Positions 8,042 through 16,303 of a stretch of DNA of 52,914 bases are shown one piece after another. Both the position numbers and the translations under genes were made by a program. The number at the start of each line of letters is the position of its first letter. Position 1 is the stretch's first letter. The notes beneath the pieces were generated by a model that made no database searches, was not told the DNA's origin, and saw only the letters and a program-made list of their open reading frames with translations. This DNA is from Guptibacillus hwajinpoensis (GTDB lineage: Bacteria; Bacillota; Bacilli; Bacillales; Guptibacillaceae), in contig NZ_JAIVKU010000010.1 in the NCBI RefSeq assembly GCF_020524165.1, positions 1 to 52,914 of the forward strand. The letters run 5' to 3'.

Positions 8042-8256
8042 AAGAAGAATTGTGCTTAATGTACATAGCGGTACGCTATTGCGGGCTGTAGTTAAAGGTT
8101 GCTAACGTTCTCGTCCAAGGTGGGACGGGAGCTTTTTATCTAGTAGCCCCATCTCAAAACGTGAGTCCAGTTTGACGTTAAGGTGGGGAATTCATTATTT
8201 CTTAAAAAGGATCATGACGTTCCACTTATAACTGTTTTAATCAAGGAGGAAGCAAC
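8042..8256 (+). promoter_or_regulatory. Structured metS leader, possible attenuator or riboregulator
   Basis: The leader contains the hairpin ATAGCG-GTA-CGCTAT near 8065, then an intrinsic terminator (next entry). A larger fold follows in which CCCCATCT near 8147 pairs with AGGTGGGG near 8180. A terminator between a promoter and an essential synthetase gene suggests conditional read-through. The short AAGGTGGGAC string resembles part of a T-box, but it sits in the terminator stem and loop rather than in an antiterminator. I therefore do not call a T-box. No SAM riboswitch core is visible. Confidence 0.45.
8107..8138 (+). terminator. Terminator hairpin inside the metS leader
   Basis: GTTCTCGTCC pairs with GGACGGGAGC (10 bp including G-U pairs, loop AAGGTG) and TTTTT follows. 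Confidence 0.75.
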
Positions 8257-10197
8257 ATGGGTGACAAGACGTTTTATATTACAACACCGATCTATTATCC
8301 TAGCGGTAAATTGCACATTGGCCACGCCTACACAACAGTAGCTGGCGATGCAATGGCTCGTTACAAGCGATTAAGAGGATTTGAAGTTCAATACTTAACT
8401 GGAACGGATGAGCATGGACAAAAAATCCAAAAGAAAGCACAGGAACAAGGCGTTACCCCTCAACAATATGTTGATGATATCGTTGCGGGTATTAAAGACT
8501 TGTGGGATAAATTAGACATTAGTTACGATGATTTTATCCGCACAACAGAGAAGCGACACGAAGAGATTGTGGAAACAATTTTTCAAAAGATGTACGAGAA
8601 AGGCGATATCTATCTTGACCAGTACGAAGGATGGTATTGTACTCAGTGCGAGTCTTTCTTTACTGAACGGCAGTTAGTTGATGGCAAATGCCCCGACTGT
8701 GGACGAGAAGTAGAAAAAGTAAAGGAAGAGTCTTACTTCTTTAAAATGGGTAAATACGCGGATCGTCTACTGAAATTCTACGAAGATAATCCTGAATTTA
8801 TCCAACCGGAATCTAGAAAGAATGAAATGATTAACAACTTCATTAAGCCTGGTCTTGAAGATCTTGCTGTATCGCGAACTTCTTTCGACTGGGGCGTTAA
8901 AGTACCTGGCGATCCTAAACATGTCATTTACGTATGGATTGATGCATTATCCAATTACATCACCTCCCTGGGGTATGGAACTGAAAATGATCAACTATAT
9001 AATAAGTTCTGGCCTGCAGATGTCCACCTTGTTGGAAAAGAAATCGTACGTTTCCATACGATTTACTGGCCAATTATGTTAATGTCACTTGATCTTCCAC
9101 TTCCTAAGAAAGTTTTTGCCCATGGTTGGTTATTAATGAAAGATGGAAAAATGTCGAAATCAAAAGGTAACGTCGTTGATCCGGTAACATTAATAGATCG
9201 TTATGGTCTGGATGCTTTGCGCTATTACTTACTACGTGAAGTACCGTTTGGTTCCGATGGGGTCTTTACACCAGAGAGCTTTGTTGAACGAATTAACCAC
9301 GACTTAGCAAACGATCTTGGTAACTTGTTAAATCGAACAGTAGCTATGATTGCGAAATACTTTGACGGTGAAGTGCCTGTTTATCAGGGTTCTGTTACTG
9401 CATTTGACAATACACTTGTTGATATGGTGAATTCCACCATTTCAAAAGTAGAAAGCTCTCTTGAAAACATGGAGTTTTCAGTAGCACTCGCATCCATTTG
9501 GCAGCTTATTAGTCGTACGAACAAGTACATTGATGAAACAGAACCATGGATTCTCGCGAAAGATGAGACGAATAAAGAGCAGCTTGGAGCGGTAATGGTT
9601 CATCTTGCTGAATCGTTAAGACAAGTTGGTATTCTGTTGCAGCCGTTCTTAACTCAAACGCCTAAAAAGATTTGGGCTCAATTAGGGATTGCAGAAGGTG
9701 AGCGAACAAATTGGGATTCATTAGGATTCAAACAAGGCTTTGGTGGCACAACTGTTCAAAAGGATGCACCACTTTTCCCACGACTTGATCGGGAGGAAGA
9801 GGTTGCTTATATCGTCGAACAGATGGGTGGCAATGTTGTGAAAGAAGCACCAGCAGTGGAAAAACCAGATTTAGATGAAATTACAATTGATGACTTTACA
9901 AAAGTAGATTTAAGAGTAGCTCAAGTACTTGAAGTAGAACCGGTTAAAAAAGCAAATAAGCTTCTGAAATTGAAGCTAGATCTCGGTTATGAAACAAGAC
10001 AGGTTGTATCAGGGATCGCAAAACATTATAAAGCAGAGGATCTCATCGGCAAAAAGGTCGTATGTGTATCCAATCTTAAGCCAGTAACGCTTAGGGGAGA
10101 ATTATCTGAAGGCATGATTCTAGCAGGTGAACACGATGGAGAATTGAAATTGTCGACCATTGCCGAAAGCTTGCCGAATGGAACTCAAATTAAATAA
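8257..10197 (+). CDS. metG: Methionyl-tRNA synthetase
   Basis: This class I synthetase charges tRNA-Met. The 646-residue protein (metS in B. subtilis) has HIGH at residues 20-23, a zinc knuckle with CTQC and CPDC near residues 128 and 145, and KMSKS near 298. A C-terminal tRNA-binding (EMAP/Trbp111-like) domain, DFTKVDLRVAQVLEVEPV, starts near residue 547. AAGGAGG precedes the ATG. The upstream region is divergent from abrB and carries its own promoter and a terminator-bearing leader. Confidence 0.97.
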   Translation: MGDKTFYITTPIYYPSGKLHIGHAYTTVAGDAMARYKRLRGFEVQYLTGTDEHGQKIQKKAQEQGVTPQQYVDDIVAGIKDLWDKLDISYDDFIRTTEKRHEEIVETIFQKMYEKGDIYLDQYEGWYCTQCESFFTERQLVDGKCPDCGREVEKVKEESYFFKMGKYADRLLKFYEDNPEFIQPESRKNEMINNFIKPGLEDLAVSRTSFDWGVKVPGDPKHVIYVWIDALSNYITSLGYGTENDQLYNKFWPADVHLVGKEIVRFHTIYWPIMLMSLDLPLPKKVFAHGWLLMKDGKMSKSKGNVVDPVTLIDRYGLDALRYYLLREVPFGSDGVFTPESFVERINHDLANDLGNLLNRTVAMIAKYFDGEVPVYQGSVTAFDNTLVDMVNSTISKVESSLENMEFSVALASIWQLISRTNKYIDETEPWILAKDETNKEQLGAVMVHLAESLRQVGILLQPFLTQTPKKIWAQLGIAEGERTNWDSLGFKQGFGGTTVQKDAPLFPRLDREEEVAYIVEQMGGNVVKEAPAVEKPDLDEITIDDFTKVDLRVAQVLEVEPVKKANKLLKLKLDLGYETRQVVSGIAKHYKAEDLIGKKVVCVSNLKPVTLRGELSEGMILAGEHDGELKLSTIAESLPNGTQIK

Positions 10198-10203
10198 TCT
10201 CTC

Positions 10204-10236
10204 AAGACTCGGTCTTAACAGATCGGGTCTTTTTTA
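10204..10236 (+). terminator. Terminator after metS
   Basis: AAGACTCGGTC pairs with GATCGGGTCTT (11 bp with wobble pairs, loop TTAACA) followed by TTTTTT. Confidence 0.9.
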
Positions 10237-10474
10237 CTTTCTATCTCACAAAATATCCCTGTAAATAAACGGCGCATTTGTGAGTACCTGTCCATGTATT
10301 ACGTAATAATAAAAGGGTTAAGAAAGCTAAAAACACTTTAATATACAGAATATTCTAACTTATTTTGTGTTCGTTGTAAACAAAATGTAATTGAAATGAA
10401 ACTGTTTAGACTTAGAAAAAAACTAGGACGTTTGGTACACTAGCATCGTACTAGAGCGGAGAAGGAGTTTTGAC
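10237..10474. other. Intergenic region between metS and tatD
   Basis: A/T-rich with no credible gene. TACACT at 10436-10441 could be a -10 element for tatD, but no good -35 is seen 16-18 bases upstream. No riboswitch-like structure is evident. Confidence 0.4.
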
Positions 10475-11245
10475 ATGTTATTCGACACGCACACCCATTT
10501 GAATGTTGAACAATTTTCCGAAGATCAGCAAGAAGTGATCGAACGCGCTCAGGCAGCAGGAGTGAGCAAGATGATTGTCGTTGGTTTTGATCGTGAAACG
10601 ATTACACAGGCCATGGCACTTGTTGAGAAGTATGATTTCCTTTATGCAGCTGTAGGCTGGCATCCTGTTGACGCCATTGACATGAAAGAGGAAGACCTCG
10701 AGTGGATTGAAGAACTTGCTGGTCACCCAAAAGTAGTAGCCATTGGTGAGATGGGACTTGATTATCACTGGGACAAATCACCTCATGACATACAAAAAGA
10801 CGTTTTTCGTAAGCAAATCGCGCTTGCGAAAAGAGTGAATTTACCGATCATCATACATAATCGTGAAGCGACGAGAGATGTCATTGATGTATTGAAGGAA
10901 GAAAACGCAGCAGAGGTAGGCGGTATTATGCACTGTTTCGCTGGAGGTGTAGAAGAGGCAAACGAGTGTCTTGACATGAATTTCTACATTTCTCTTGGAG
11001 GACCAGTGACATTTAAGAATGCGAAACTACCTAAAGAAGTTGCGAAAGAAATACCGATCGACCGTTTGCTAATTGAAACAGATTGCCCTTTCCTTGCACC
11101 ACATCCAAACCGTGGTAAGCGAAATGAACCTGCGTACGTGAAACTAATCGCGGAGCAAATTGCAGAATTGAAGGAAATGGACTACGAAGATTTAGCAAAA
11201 AGAACATCTGAAAATGCGATGAACCTTTTCGGTATTAATCGCTAA
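10475..11245 (+). CDS. TatD family metal-dependent hydrolase (YabD)
   Basis: The 256-residue TIM-barrel amidohydrolase has the metal-binding HTHLN at residues 5-9, GEMGLDYHWDKS, IIIHNREA, HCFAG and the catalytic ETDCPFL. The family shows DNase and exonuclease activity in vitro in several species; the cellular role in Bacillus is not settled. GAAGGAG precedes the ATG. No close downstream partner: yabE has its own upstream region. The B. subtilis counterpart is yabD, located identically after metS. Confidence 0.92.
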   Translation: MLFDTHTHLNVEQFSEDQQEVIERAQAAGVSKMIVVGFDRETITQAMALVEKYDFLYAAVGWHPVDAIDMKEEDLEWIEELAGHPKVVAIGEMGLDYHWDKSPHDIQKDVFRKQIALAKRVNLPIIIHNREATRDVIDVLKEENAAEVGGIMHCFAGGVEEANECLDMNFYISLGGPVTFKNAKLPKEVAKEIPIDRLLIETDCPFLAPHPNRGKRNEPAYVKLIAEQIAELKEMDYEDLAKRTSENAMNLFGINR

Positions 11246-11310
11246 TCAAAACCGTTGTCGTTAAAAAGAATTGATCTTAAGCTTTTTTGAAAAAACATCT
11301 TCCCTATTAA

Positions 11311-11340
11311 AGATATAGTAGATCGTCTATCTACTAATCT
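11311..11340. promoter_or_regulatory. Strong hairpin upstream of yabE
   Basis: AGAT-A-TAGTAGAT pairs with ATCTACTA-ATCT around a CGTCT loop: 12 bp with one bulged A. No T run follows, so it is not a standard terminator. It lies about 60 bases before yabE. Confidence 0.55.
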
Positions 11341-11400
11341 TGCAAAAGGGATAAGTGAGAAGCTTTTCTTTAAGAAACACAGTCGGTTCAAGGAGGATCT

Positions 11401-12684
11401 ATGACAATGAAATCGAACATGGAAAACTTTTTTACTCGTCTTAAAGGCGGAAAGAACGTATTCATGATTTGCTTAAGTGTAATTGTACTGGGTTTAGTCT
11501 CCGGCTTTATCGTGTTTGAAACTACAAAAGCTTCGGTAACACTTGTCCTTGATGGGGAAGAGAAGTTAGTAGATACACATGCAGATACAGTTGCGGAGTT
11601 ATTAAGTGATGAAGATTTGAGTCCAAATGCACATGATTATTTAAGTCACGATTTATCAGCAGAGTTGAATGCTGGCGACGTGATTGAATGGAAACCTGCT
11701 ACTCAAGTGACATTATCGGTTAATGGCAATGACAAAAAGGTATGGTCGACAGAAGATACAGTAGAAGACTTTCTGGAAGATCAGCGTATTGAACTAGGTG
11801 AGCATGATGAAATGTCTGTTTCACTCGATGATAAATTGAAAGAAAATATGACAATCACCGTCGATGAGGCTTTTAAAGTCGCTGTAACTGACGGTGGAAA
11901 GAAGAAAGATCTTTGGACAACTTCGACTACGGTCGCTGGCTTTTTAGAACAGCAGAACATTCAACTTGGAGAACTTGATCGCGTAGAACCAGGCAAAGAT
12001 GAGGACGTGAAAGCGAACTCGAAAATTAACGTGATTCGAGTGGAAAAGGTCACCGATGTAGTGGAAGAACCTATTGACTATGCAACAATTAGGAAAAACG
12101 ATAAATCGATGCAAAAAGGCACAGAGAAAGTGTTAGAAGGTGGAGAAGAAGGCAAGCAGGAGAAACATTACGAAGTTGTTTTAGAAAATGGTAAAGAGGT
12201 TTCTCGTGAGCTTGTGAAAACCGATGTAGTGAAGGAAAGCAGAGACGAAATCGTTGCAGTTGGAACACAAGTGATTACCCAAACGGCTGTCAAAACAAGT
12301 AGTGAGCCTTCGAAGCCTTCTAAATCAACAAAGTCTAGCAAATCTGCAACTGAAACAAAGAAAACCGAGTCAAAACCTAAAAGTGAACCGTCTGGTAAAG
12401 TCTTAAACGTATCAACAACAGCATATACAGCAAATTGTTCAGGTTGTTCAGGGATTACGTCGACTGGGTTTAATTTAAAATCCAATCCTAACGCGAAAGT
12501 AATTGCAGTGGATCCAAGCGTTATTCCACTTGGCTCAAAAGTGTTCGTTGAGGGATATGGAACGGCGATTGCTGCGGATACCGGTGGAGCAATCAAAGGC
12601 AACAAAATTGACGTCTTTTTCTCCTCGAAGTCAGCGGCTTATGCTTGGGGAAATAAGACCGTTCAAATAACGATTCTCGACTAG
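11401..12684 (+). CDS. yabE: Cell-wall-binding/autolysin-like protein YabE (DUF348, G5, 3D domains)
   Basis: This 427-residue exported protein has a membrane anchor or signal segment at about residues 20-42. Three DUF348 repeats follow (about 45-205), then a G5 domain, a low-complexity Ser/Lys-rich linker (about 300-335), and a C-terminal 3D domain. The last is named for conserved aspartates, seen in AVDPSVIPLG, AADTGG and KIDVFF. The architecture resembles B. subtilis YabE and the Sps/Rpf-like muralytic group. Peptidoglycan cleavage is inferred. AAGGAGG lies four bases before ATG 11401 and ten before an in-frame ATG at 11407, so either may be used. Confidence 0.88.
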   Translation: MTMKSNMENFFTRLKGGKNVFMICLSVIVLGLVSGFIVFETTKASVTLVLDGEEKLVDTHADTVAELLSDEDLSPNAHDYLSHDLSAELNAGDVIEWKPATQVTLSVNGNDKKVWSTEDTVEDFLEDQRIELGEHDEMSVSLDDKLKENMTITVDEAFKVAVTDGGKKKDLWTTSTTVAGFLEQQNIQLGELDRVEPGKDEDVKANSKINVIRVEKVTDVVEEPIDYATIRKNDKSMQKGTEKVLEGGEEGKQEKHYEVVLENGKEVSRELVKTDVVKESRDEIVAVGTQVITQTAVKTSSEPSKPSKSTKSSKSATETKKTESKPKSEPSGKVLNVSTTAYTANCSGCSGITSTGFNLKSNPNAKVIAVDPSVIPLGSKVFVEGYGTAIAADTGGAIKGNKIDVFFSSKSAAYAWGNKTVQITILD

Positions 12685-12707
12685 TGATCGATCTATGATA
12701 TGCTATT

Positions 12708-12743
12708 AACACAGAGTGAGGCAAATCTCTCTCTGTGTTTTTT
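12708..12743 (+). terminator. Terminator after yabE
   Basis: ACACAGAG-T-GAG pairs with CTC-T-CTCTGTGT around GCAAAT, followed by TTTTTT. Confidence 0.9.
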
Positions 12744-12830
12744 GTATGATAAAGAAAAGTTTAATGAGGAAACCTAAAAAAAATTAAAGCGTTATAAATA
12801 GATTCGGTTACGTCTTATGGAGGAAACAGA

Positions 12831-13388
12831 GTGAAAGTAAAAGAAGTTATTATCGTAGAGGGTAAGAACGATACACTGGCTGTGAAGCGAGCTGTAGATG
12901 CTGATACGCTTGAAACAAATGGATCAGAAATTAGTGAAGAAACGCTCAAACGAATTGAGCTGGCTTGGAAGAGAAGGGGCGTTATCGTGTTTACAGACCC
13001 TGACTACCCTGGGACGCGTATAAGACAGATCATAAGCGAACGTCTTCCTTCATGTAAGCATGCTTTCCTGAATAAAAAGCTTGCGATTTCTTCAAATGGG
13101 AAAAAGGTTGGAATTGAGCATGCTTCTATACAAGATATTCAGGAAGCCATTCTCTCCGTTAGAGAAGAGTTTGAAACACCAGATGTATTAATTGAATGGG
13201 AAGATCTCATCGCTGCAGGACTAGTGGTCGGGGATCGTGCTAAGGAGAGAAGAAAAGCCCTTGGTGAGCGGTTGCAGATGGGTTACATGAATGGAAAACA
13301 GCTGTTCAAGCGACTCCAAATGTTTCAAATATCAAAAGAAGAGTTTCGTCAGGCACTCGAAGAAGTGTTACAGGAGGAAGAGAAATGA
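12831..13388 (+). CDS. rnmV: Ribonuclease M5
   Basis: RNase M5 matures 5S rRNA precursors in low-GC Gram-positives. The 185-residue protein has an N-terminal Toprim domain, with EVIIVEGKND holding the catalytic Glu and VFTDPDYPG holding the Asp pair, and a C-terminal ribosomal-protein/substrate-binding part. The start is GTG 12831 after GGAGG. Its stop overlaps the rsmA start in an ATGA arrangement, giving translational coupling of two rRNA maturation genes. Confidence 0.95.
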   Translation: MKVKEVIIVEGKNDTLAVKRAVDADTLETNGSEISEETLKRIELAWKRRGVIVFTDPDYPGTRIRQIISERLPSCKHAFLNKKLAISSNGKKVGIEHASIQDIQEAILSVREEFETPDVLIEWEDLIAAGLVVGDRAKERRKALGERLQMGYMNGKQLFKRLQMFQISKEEFRQALEEVLQEEEK

Positions 13389-14260
13389 ATAAAGAAATAT
13401 CCACACCCGTTAGAACAAAAGAAATATTAGCGAAATATGGATTTACTTTTAAGAAAAGCCTTGGCCAAAACTTTCTTATCGATTCAAATGTGCTAACTAA
13501 AATTGTCGATCAGGCTGGCCTAACGCCTGAATCCGGTGCCATTGAAATTGGTCCTGGAATTGGTGCATTAACAGAGAAACTTGCGAAACAAGCGAAGAAG
13601 GTAGTCGCCTTTGAAATAGACCAGCGCCTTCTCCCAATCCTGGATGATACGCTGTCCCCTTATCCACACGTTCATATTCGTCATAGTGATGTGTTAGAAG
13701 CAGATGTTCATCAAGTGATTGCCGAAGAATTTGAAGAGGGTCAGGATTTAATGGTGGTTGCCAACCTACCTTACTATGTGACAACTCCTATTCTGATGAA
13801 GTTATTAGAAGAGAAGCTCCCGGTTCGTGGGATTGTCGTTATGATTCAAAAAGAAGTAGCTGAGCGTATAGCTGCCAAACCTGGATCGAAGGAGTATGGA
13901 TCACTTTCGCTGGCTATACAGTATCATGCAGTAGCAAAAACAGCTTTAACTGTACCAAAAACAGTTTTTGTCCCTAAACCAAATGTTGATTCAGCGGTTC
14001 TGCATTTAGAATTGCGTGATGAGCCCCCTGTTGACTTATTAGATGAAGCTTATTTCTTTGAAGTGATTCGAGCAAGTTTTGGTCAACGAAGAAAGACCTT
14101 ATTGAATAACTTGCAGAATAATTTATTAAGCAAAGACGAGAAGCCAATGATTGAAGAAGTATTGATGGAAACAGGGATTGATGGAAGACGTCGCGGCGAA
14201 ACGCTTTCGATGGAAGAGTTTGCGGCATTGAGTAATGCATTTTACAAGAGAAAAGACTAA
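13385..14260 (+). CDS. rsmA: 16S rRNA dimethyladenosine transferase (KsgA)
   Basis: The enzyme dimethylates A1518 and A1519 of 16S rRNA. The 291-residue protein has KSLGQNFLID, the SAM motif EIGPGIGALTEKL near residue 55, and the adenine-methylase motif NLPYYVTTPI near residue 125. The C-terminal helical domain holds the RRKTLLNNL segment. AGGAGG sits inside the rnmV end. Confidence 0.96.
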   Translation: MNKEISTPVRTKEILAKYGFTFKKSLGQNFLIDSNVLTKIVDQAGLTPESGAIEIGPGIGALTEKLAKQAKKVVAFEIDQRLLPILDDTLSPYPHVHIRHSDVLEADVHQVIAEEFEEGQDLMVVANLPYYVTTPILMKLLEEKLPVRGIVVMIQKEVAERIAAKPGSKEYGSLSLAIQYHAVAKTALTVPKTVFVPKPNVDSAVLHLELRDEPPVDLLDEAYFFEVIRASFGQRRKTLLNNLQNNLLSKDEKPMIEEVLMETGIDGRRRGETLSMEEFAALSNAFYKRKD

Positions 14261-14263
14261 TGT

Positions 14264-14291
14264 AAAAAAACACCTGATCAGGTGTTTTTTT
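14264..14291. terminator. Terminator after rsmA (symmetrical)
   Basis: A palindrome of A7-CACCTGATCAGGTG-T7 form gives a compact stem with T runs on both strands. Confidence 0.9.
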
Positions 14292-14372
14292 ATTTCCAAT
14301 TACATTTCTGCAGCGAAGACATTCTAGAGATTCGCAATCAATTCTAGAAAAATCATCTTTTCAAAAAGTTCT

Positions 14373-14381
14373 CATATAGTA
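14373..14381 (+). promoter_or_regulatory. Candidate sigma-K -10 element for yabG
   Basis: CATATAGTA fits the sigma-K -10 pattern CATA-N3-TA and lies about 50 bases before the yabG ATG. The expected AC-type -35 about 16 bases upstream is only loosely matched (ATC). B. subtilis yabG is a sigma-K gene. Confidence 0.45.
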
Positions 14382-14432
14382 GAAAAAGGAGCCAACGTTT
14401 CGTTTAAAGGTCAAGCGGCGTGGAGGGAAGAG

Positions 14433-15311
14433 ATGACGATGAAAGAAGGAGATATCGTTGCCAGACGTTCATATGGCTGTGATTTAATCTTTCGAGTAAC
14501 GAGGTTAAATGAGTCGAATAAGTCAGCAGAACTTGTGGGTGAAGATATGAGGCTTATTGCGGATGCCCCATTCGATGATCTTGTATTAATTGACTCGAGT
14601 GAACATAAAATGAGGAGAGAGCAGTCGAAAGAGAAAGAGGATTATTCATTTCGCTTATTTAGGCAAGATTATCAGCTATTACGAATGAAGCGTGAATATT
14701 CGGCTACCAGTCATTTTAAGAAAGAAACGAGTTTTTTTGAACTTCCAGGTAAAATTCTTCACATCGATGGCGATCCGCTTTACCTTAGCAAATGTCTGGA
14801 AATGTATAAACGTCTAGGGGTACCGGTCTATGGGCTGTATATGAAAGAAAGTGAAATTCCTGAGAATATTATTAAATTAGTTAACAATGTAAGGCCAGAT
14901 ATACTAGTGATTACAGGACATGATGCCTATATGAAACATAAAGGTGAAAAGAAAGATCTGCAGTCTTATCGCAATTCACGTTATTTTGTTCGTGCTGTGA
15001 AAGAAGTGAGAAGCGTTTTTCCAAACCTCGATCATCTTGTGATTTTCGCGGGAGCATGCCAATCTCACTTTGAATCATTAATTCGAGCTGGCGCTAATTT
15101 CGCAAGCTCGCCTTCACGTATAAACATTCACATGCTGGACCCCGTCTTTATTGTCTCCAAAATTGCCCTTACATCATTTACAGACCATGTGAACGTTTGG
15201 GATGCCCTAAGGAACACCTTAACTGGTGAAGATGGTCTTGGAGGCGTTGAAACAAAAGGGATACTGCGAACTGGTATGCCGATGAAAGATAATGAGGATT
15301 ATTCAGAGTGA
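14433..15311 (+). CDS. yabG: Spore-coat-processing protease YabG
   Basis: YabG is a sporulation-specific peptidase that processes coat proteins before crosslinking. The 292-residue protein is a full-length match. An N-terminal DIVARRSYGCDLIFRV barrel-like part comes first. The strongly conserved block DILVITGHDAY, then FAGACQSHFESLIRAGANFASSPSR, carries the His and Cys thought to be catalytic. The C terminus GLGGVETKGILRTGMP is also typical. GTGGAGGG precedes ATG 14433; an in-frame ATG at 14439 is an alternative. It is monocistronic, between two terminators. Confidence 0.94.
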   Translation: MTMKEGDIVARRSYGCDLIFRVTRLNESNKSAELVGEDMRLIADAPFDDLVLIDSSEHKMRREQSKEKEDYSFRLFRQDYQLLRMKREYSATSHFKKETSFFELPGKILHIDGDPLYLSKCLEMYKRLGVPVYGLYMKESEIPENIIKLVNNVRPDILVITGHDAYMKHKGEKKDLQSYRNSRYFVRAVKEVRSVFPNLDHLVIFAGACQSHFESLIRAGANFASSPSRINIHMLDPVFIVSKIALTSFTDHVNVWDALRNTLTGEDGLGGVETKGILRTGMPMKDNEDYSE

Positions 15312-15313
15312 AA

Positions 15314-15350
15314 GAACGGATGGGAACGATACTCATCCGTTTTCTTTTTG
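15314..15350 (+). terminator. Terminator after yabG
   Basis: AACGGATG pairs with CATCCGTT (loop GGGAACGATACT) followed by TTCTTTTTG. Confidence 0.87.
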
Positions 15351-15477
15351 TTAGAACTAAAAAAAGCGTCGTGCTTTTCCTATGGGAAACTCTTTTAAAC
15401 AAACAGGTTTCATCGGTAATACATATTTTTCGACAAATTAAGAAATAATAAAAATGCACATCATTAGTAAATAACAA

Positions 15478-15507
15478 TTGACATTGTTTTTGCTTCGTTG
15501 TTATAAT
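15478..15507 (+). promoter_or_regulatory. veg promoter P1 (sigma-A)
   Basis: TTGACA at 15478-15483 and TATAAT at 15502-15507, both perfect consensus, with an 18-base spacer. Confidence 0.9.
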
Positions 15508-15518
15508 TTAAGTTTTAT

Positions 15519-15548
15519 TTGACAAGATGATGCAAAAGATGTTATAAT
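15519..15548 (+). promoter_or_regulatory. veg promoter P2 (sigma-A)
   Basis: A second perfect pair, TTGACA at 15519-15524 and TATAAT at 15543-15548, again with an 18-base spacer, exactly 41 bases downstream of P1. The ribosome site of veg starts only 11 bases after the -10, so the P2 leader is very short. Confidence 0.92.
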
Positions 15549-15573
15549 TTGTCTAAGTGAGGTGGAGGTTCCG

Positions 15574-15831
15574 ATGGCAAAAACGATTATTGAGATCAAA
15601 CAAACGTTACAATCTCAGGTTGGCAAACGGTTGACCTTAAAGGCAAACGGAGGTCGCAGAAAGACAATTCAACGTTCAGGCATCCTTGAAGAAACCTACC
15701 CGGCAGTGTTCATAGTTAAGCTGGATCAGGACACCAACGCATTTGAGCGTGTGTCGTACAGCTACACAGATATTCTTACAGATACGGTACAAATTACATT
15801 TAATGAAGAACAAGCGGCAGTAAGCGGTTAA
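15574..15831 (+). CDS. veg: Veg protein (biofilm-associated, highly expressed)
   Basis: This 85-residue protein is a clear Veg family member with GKRLTLKANGGRRKTIQRSGIL in its middle and an ERVSYSYTDILTDTVQITF C-terminal strand region. In B. subtilis Veg promotes biofilm formation through SinR and is known for its very strong promoter. ATG 15574 is chosen because AGGTGGAGG ends five bases before it and homologues start MAKT. The in-frame GTG at 15562 lies inside that ribosome site. The terminator stem includes the stop codon. Confidence 0.95.
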   Translation: MAKTIIEIKQTLQSQVGKRLTLKANGGRRKTIQRSGILEETYPAVFIVKLDQDTNAFERVSYSYTDILTDTVQITFNEEQAAVSG

Positions 15832-15856
15832 GGCAATCAGTCTAACTGCTTTTTTG
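15822..15856 (+). terminator. Terminator after veg, overlapping the stop codon
   Basis: AGCGGTTA pairs with TAACTGCT (loop of 12 bases) and TTTTTT follows. The 5' arm contains the veg TAA, leaving almost no 3' untranslated RNA before the hairpin. Confidence 0.8.
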
Positions 15857-15965
15857 CTTTCTTTAGAAAGATTTATTCCCTTTATTGGTTACATATTCAT
15901 CGTATATAGCTTGCTTTCAATCCTCACACTAAGTGTGTCACAGGATAGAAAGGAGCTTGATTCGC

Positions 15966-16148
15966 ATGGCGAGACGTAGAGGGATTATGTCTGATCACTT
16001 GAAAGAAGAAATTGCGAAAGAGCTTGGCTTTTATGATACGGTTCAGAAAGAAGGTTGGGGTGGAATAAAAGCTCGCGATGCAGGTAACATCGTGAAGCGT
16101 GCCATTCAACTAGCAGAAGAGCAACTTGGAAACCAACAAAAACACTGA
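15966..16148 (+). CDS. sspF: Small acid-soluble spore protein SspF (alpha/beta-type)
   Basis: This 60-residue protein matches the SspF branch of alpha/beta-type SASP. It begins MARRRGIMSDHLKEE and has LGFYDTVQKEGWGGIKARDAGNIVKRAI. These proteins coat and protect forespore DNA. ATG 15966 follows GAAAGGAG at about ten bases and matches the homologue start, so the longer reading from upstream is rejected. I found no clear sigma-G promoter here. The gene sits between two terminators. Confidence 0.93.
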   Translation: MARRRGIMSDHLKEEIAKELGFYDTVQKEGWGGIKARDAGNIVKRAIQLAEEQLGNQQKH

Positions 16149-16162
16149 ACCCTGTGACTGAA

Positions 16163-16194
16163 GAACTCTGGTGAATAGCCGGGGTTCTTTTTTT
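16163..16194 (+). terminator. Terminator after sspF
   Basis: GAACTCTGG pairs with CCGGGGTTC (9 bp with G-U pairs, loop TGAATAG) followed by seven T. Confidence 0.85.
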
Positions 16195-16303
16195 GTGACG
16201 AGGACTGCTCTTAATCTGTTTCTTTCTTTTAGGCTTGTTGTGTTACAATAATTCACAGTAAGTTAAAATGTCGAACGGTAGGACGAAAATGTAGGTGAAC
16301 GAG

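Noticed and set aside
8117..8131. T-box-like AAGGTGGGAC string in the metS leader
   Set aside because: It forms the loop and 3' arm of the terminator itself. There is no downstream partner to make an antiterminator and no specifier or Stem I landmarks, so a T-box call is unsupported.
12168..12605. Long reverse-strand open frame inside yabE, and similar ones inside ctc, prs and pabB
   Set aside because: They are complements of strongly coding forward genes, lack ribosome sites and have no recognisable domains. They reflect codon bias of the real genes.
15890..15910. Possible sigma-G promoter before sspF
   Set aside because: CATATTC and GTATATA were considered as -10 elements, but neither has a TGnATA -35 at 17-18 bases.
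16269..16275. Spo0A-box-like TGTCGAA upstream of ispE, and others at 15429 and 18528
   Set aside because: A 7-mer is expected several times in 53 kb on both strands, and it also occurs inside coding regions (for example mfd and metS). Only the abrB-region cluster is dense enough to report.
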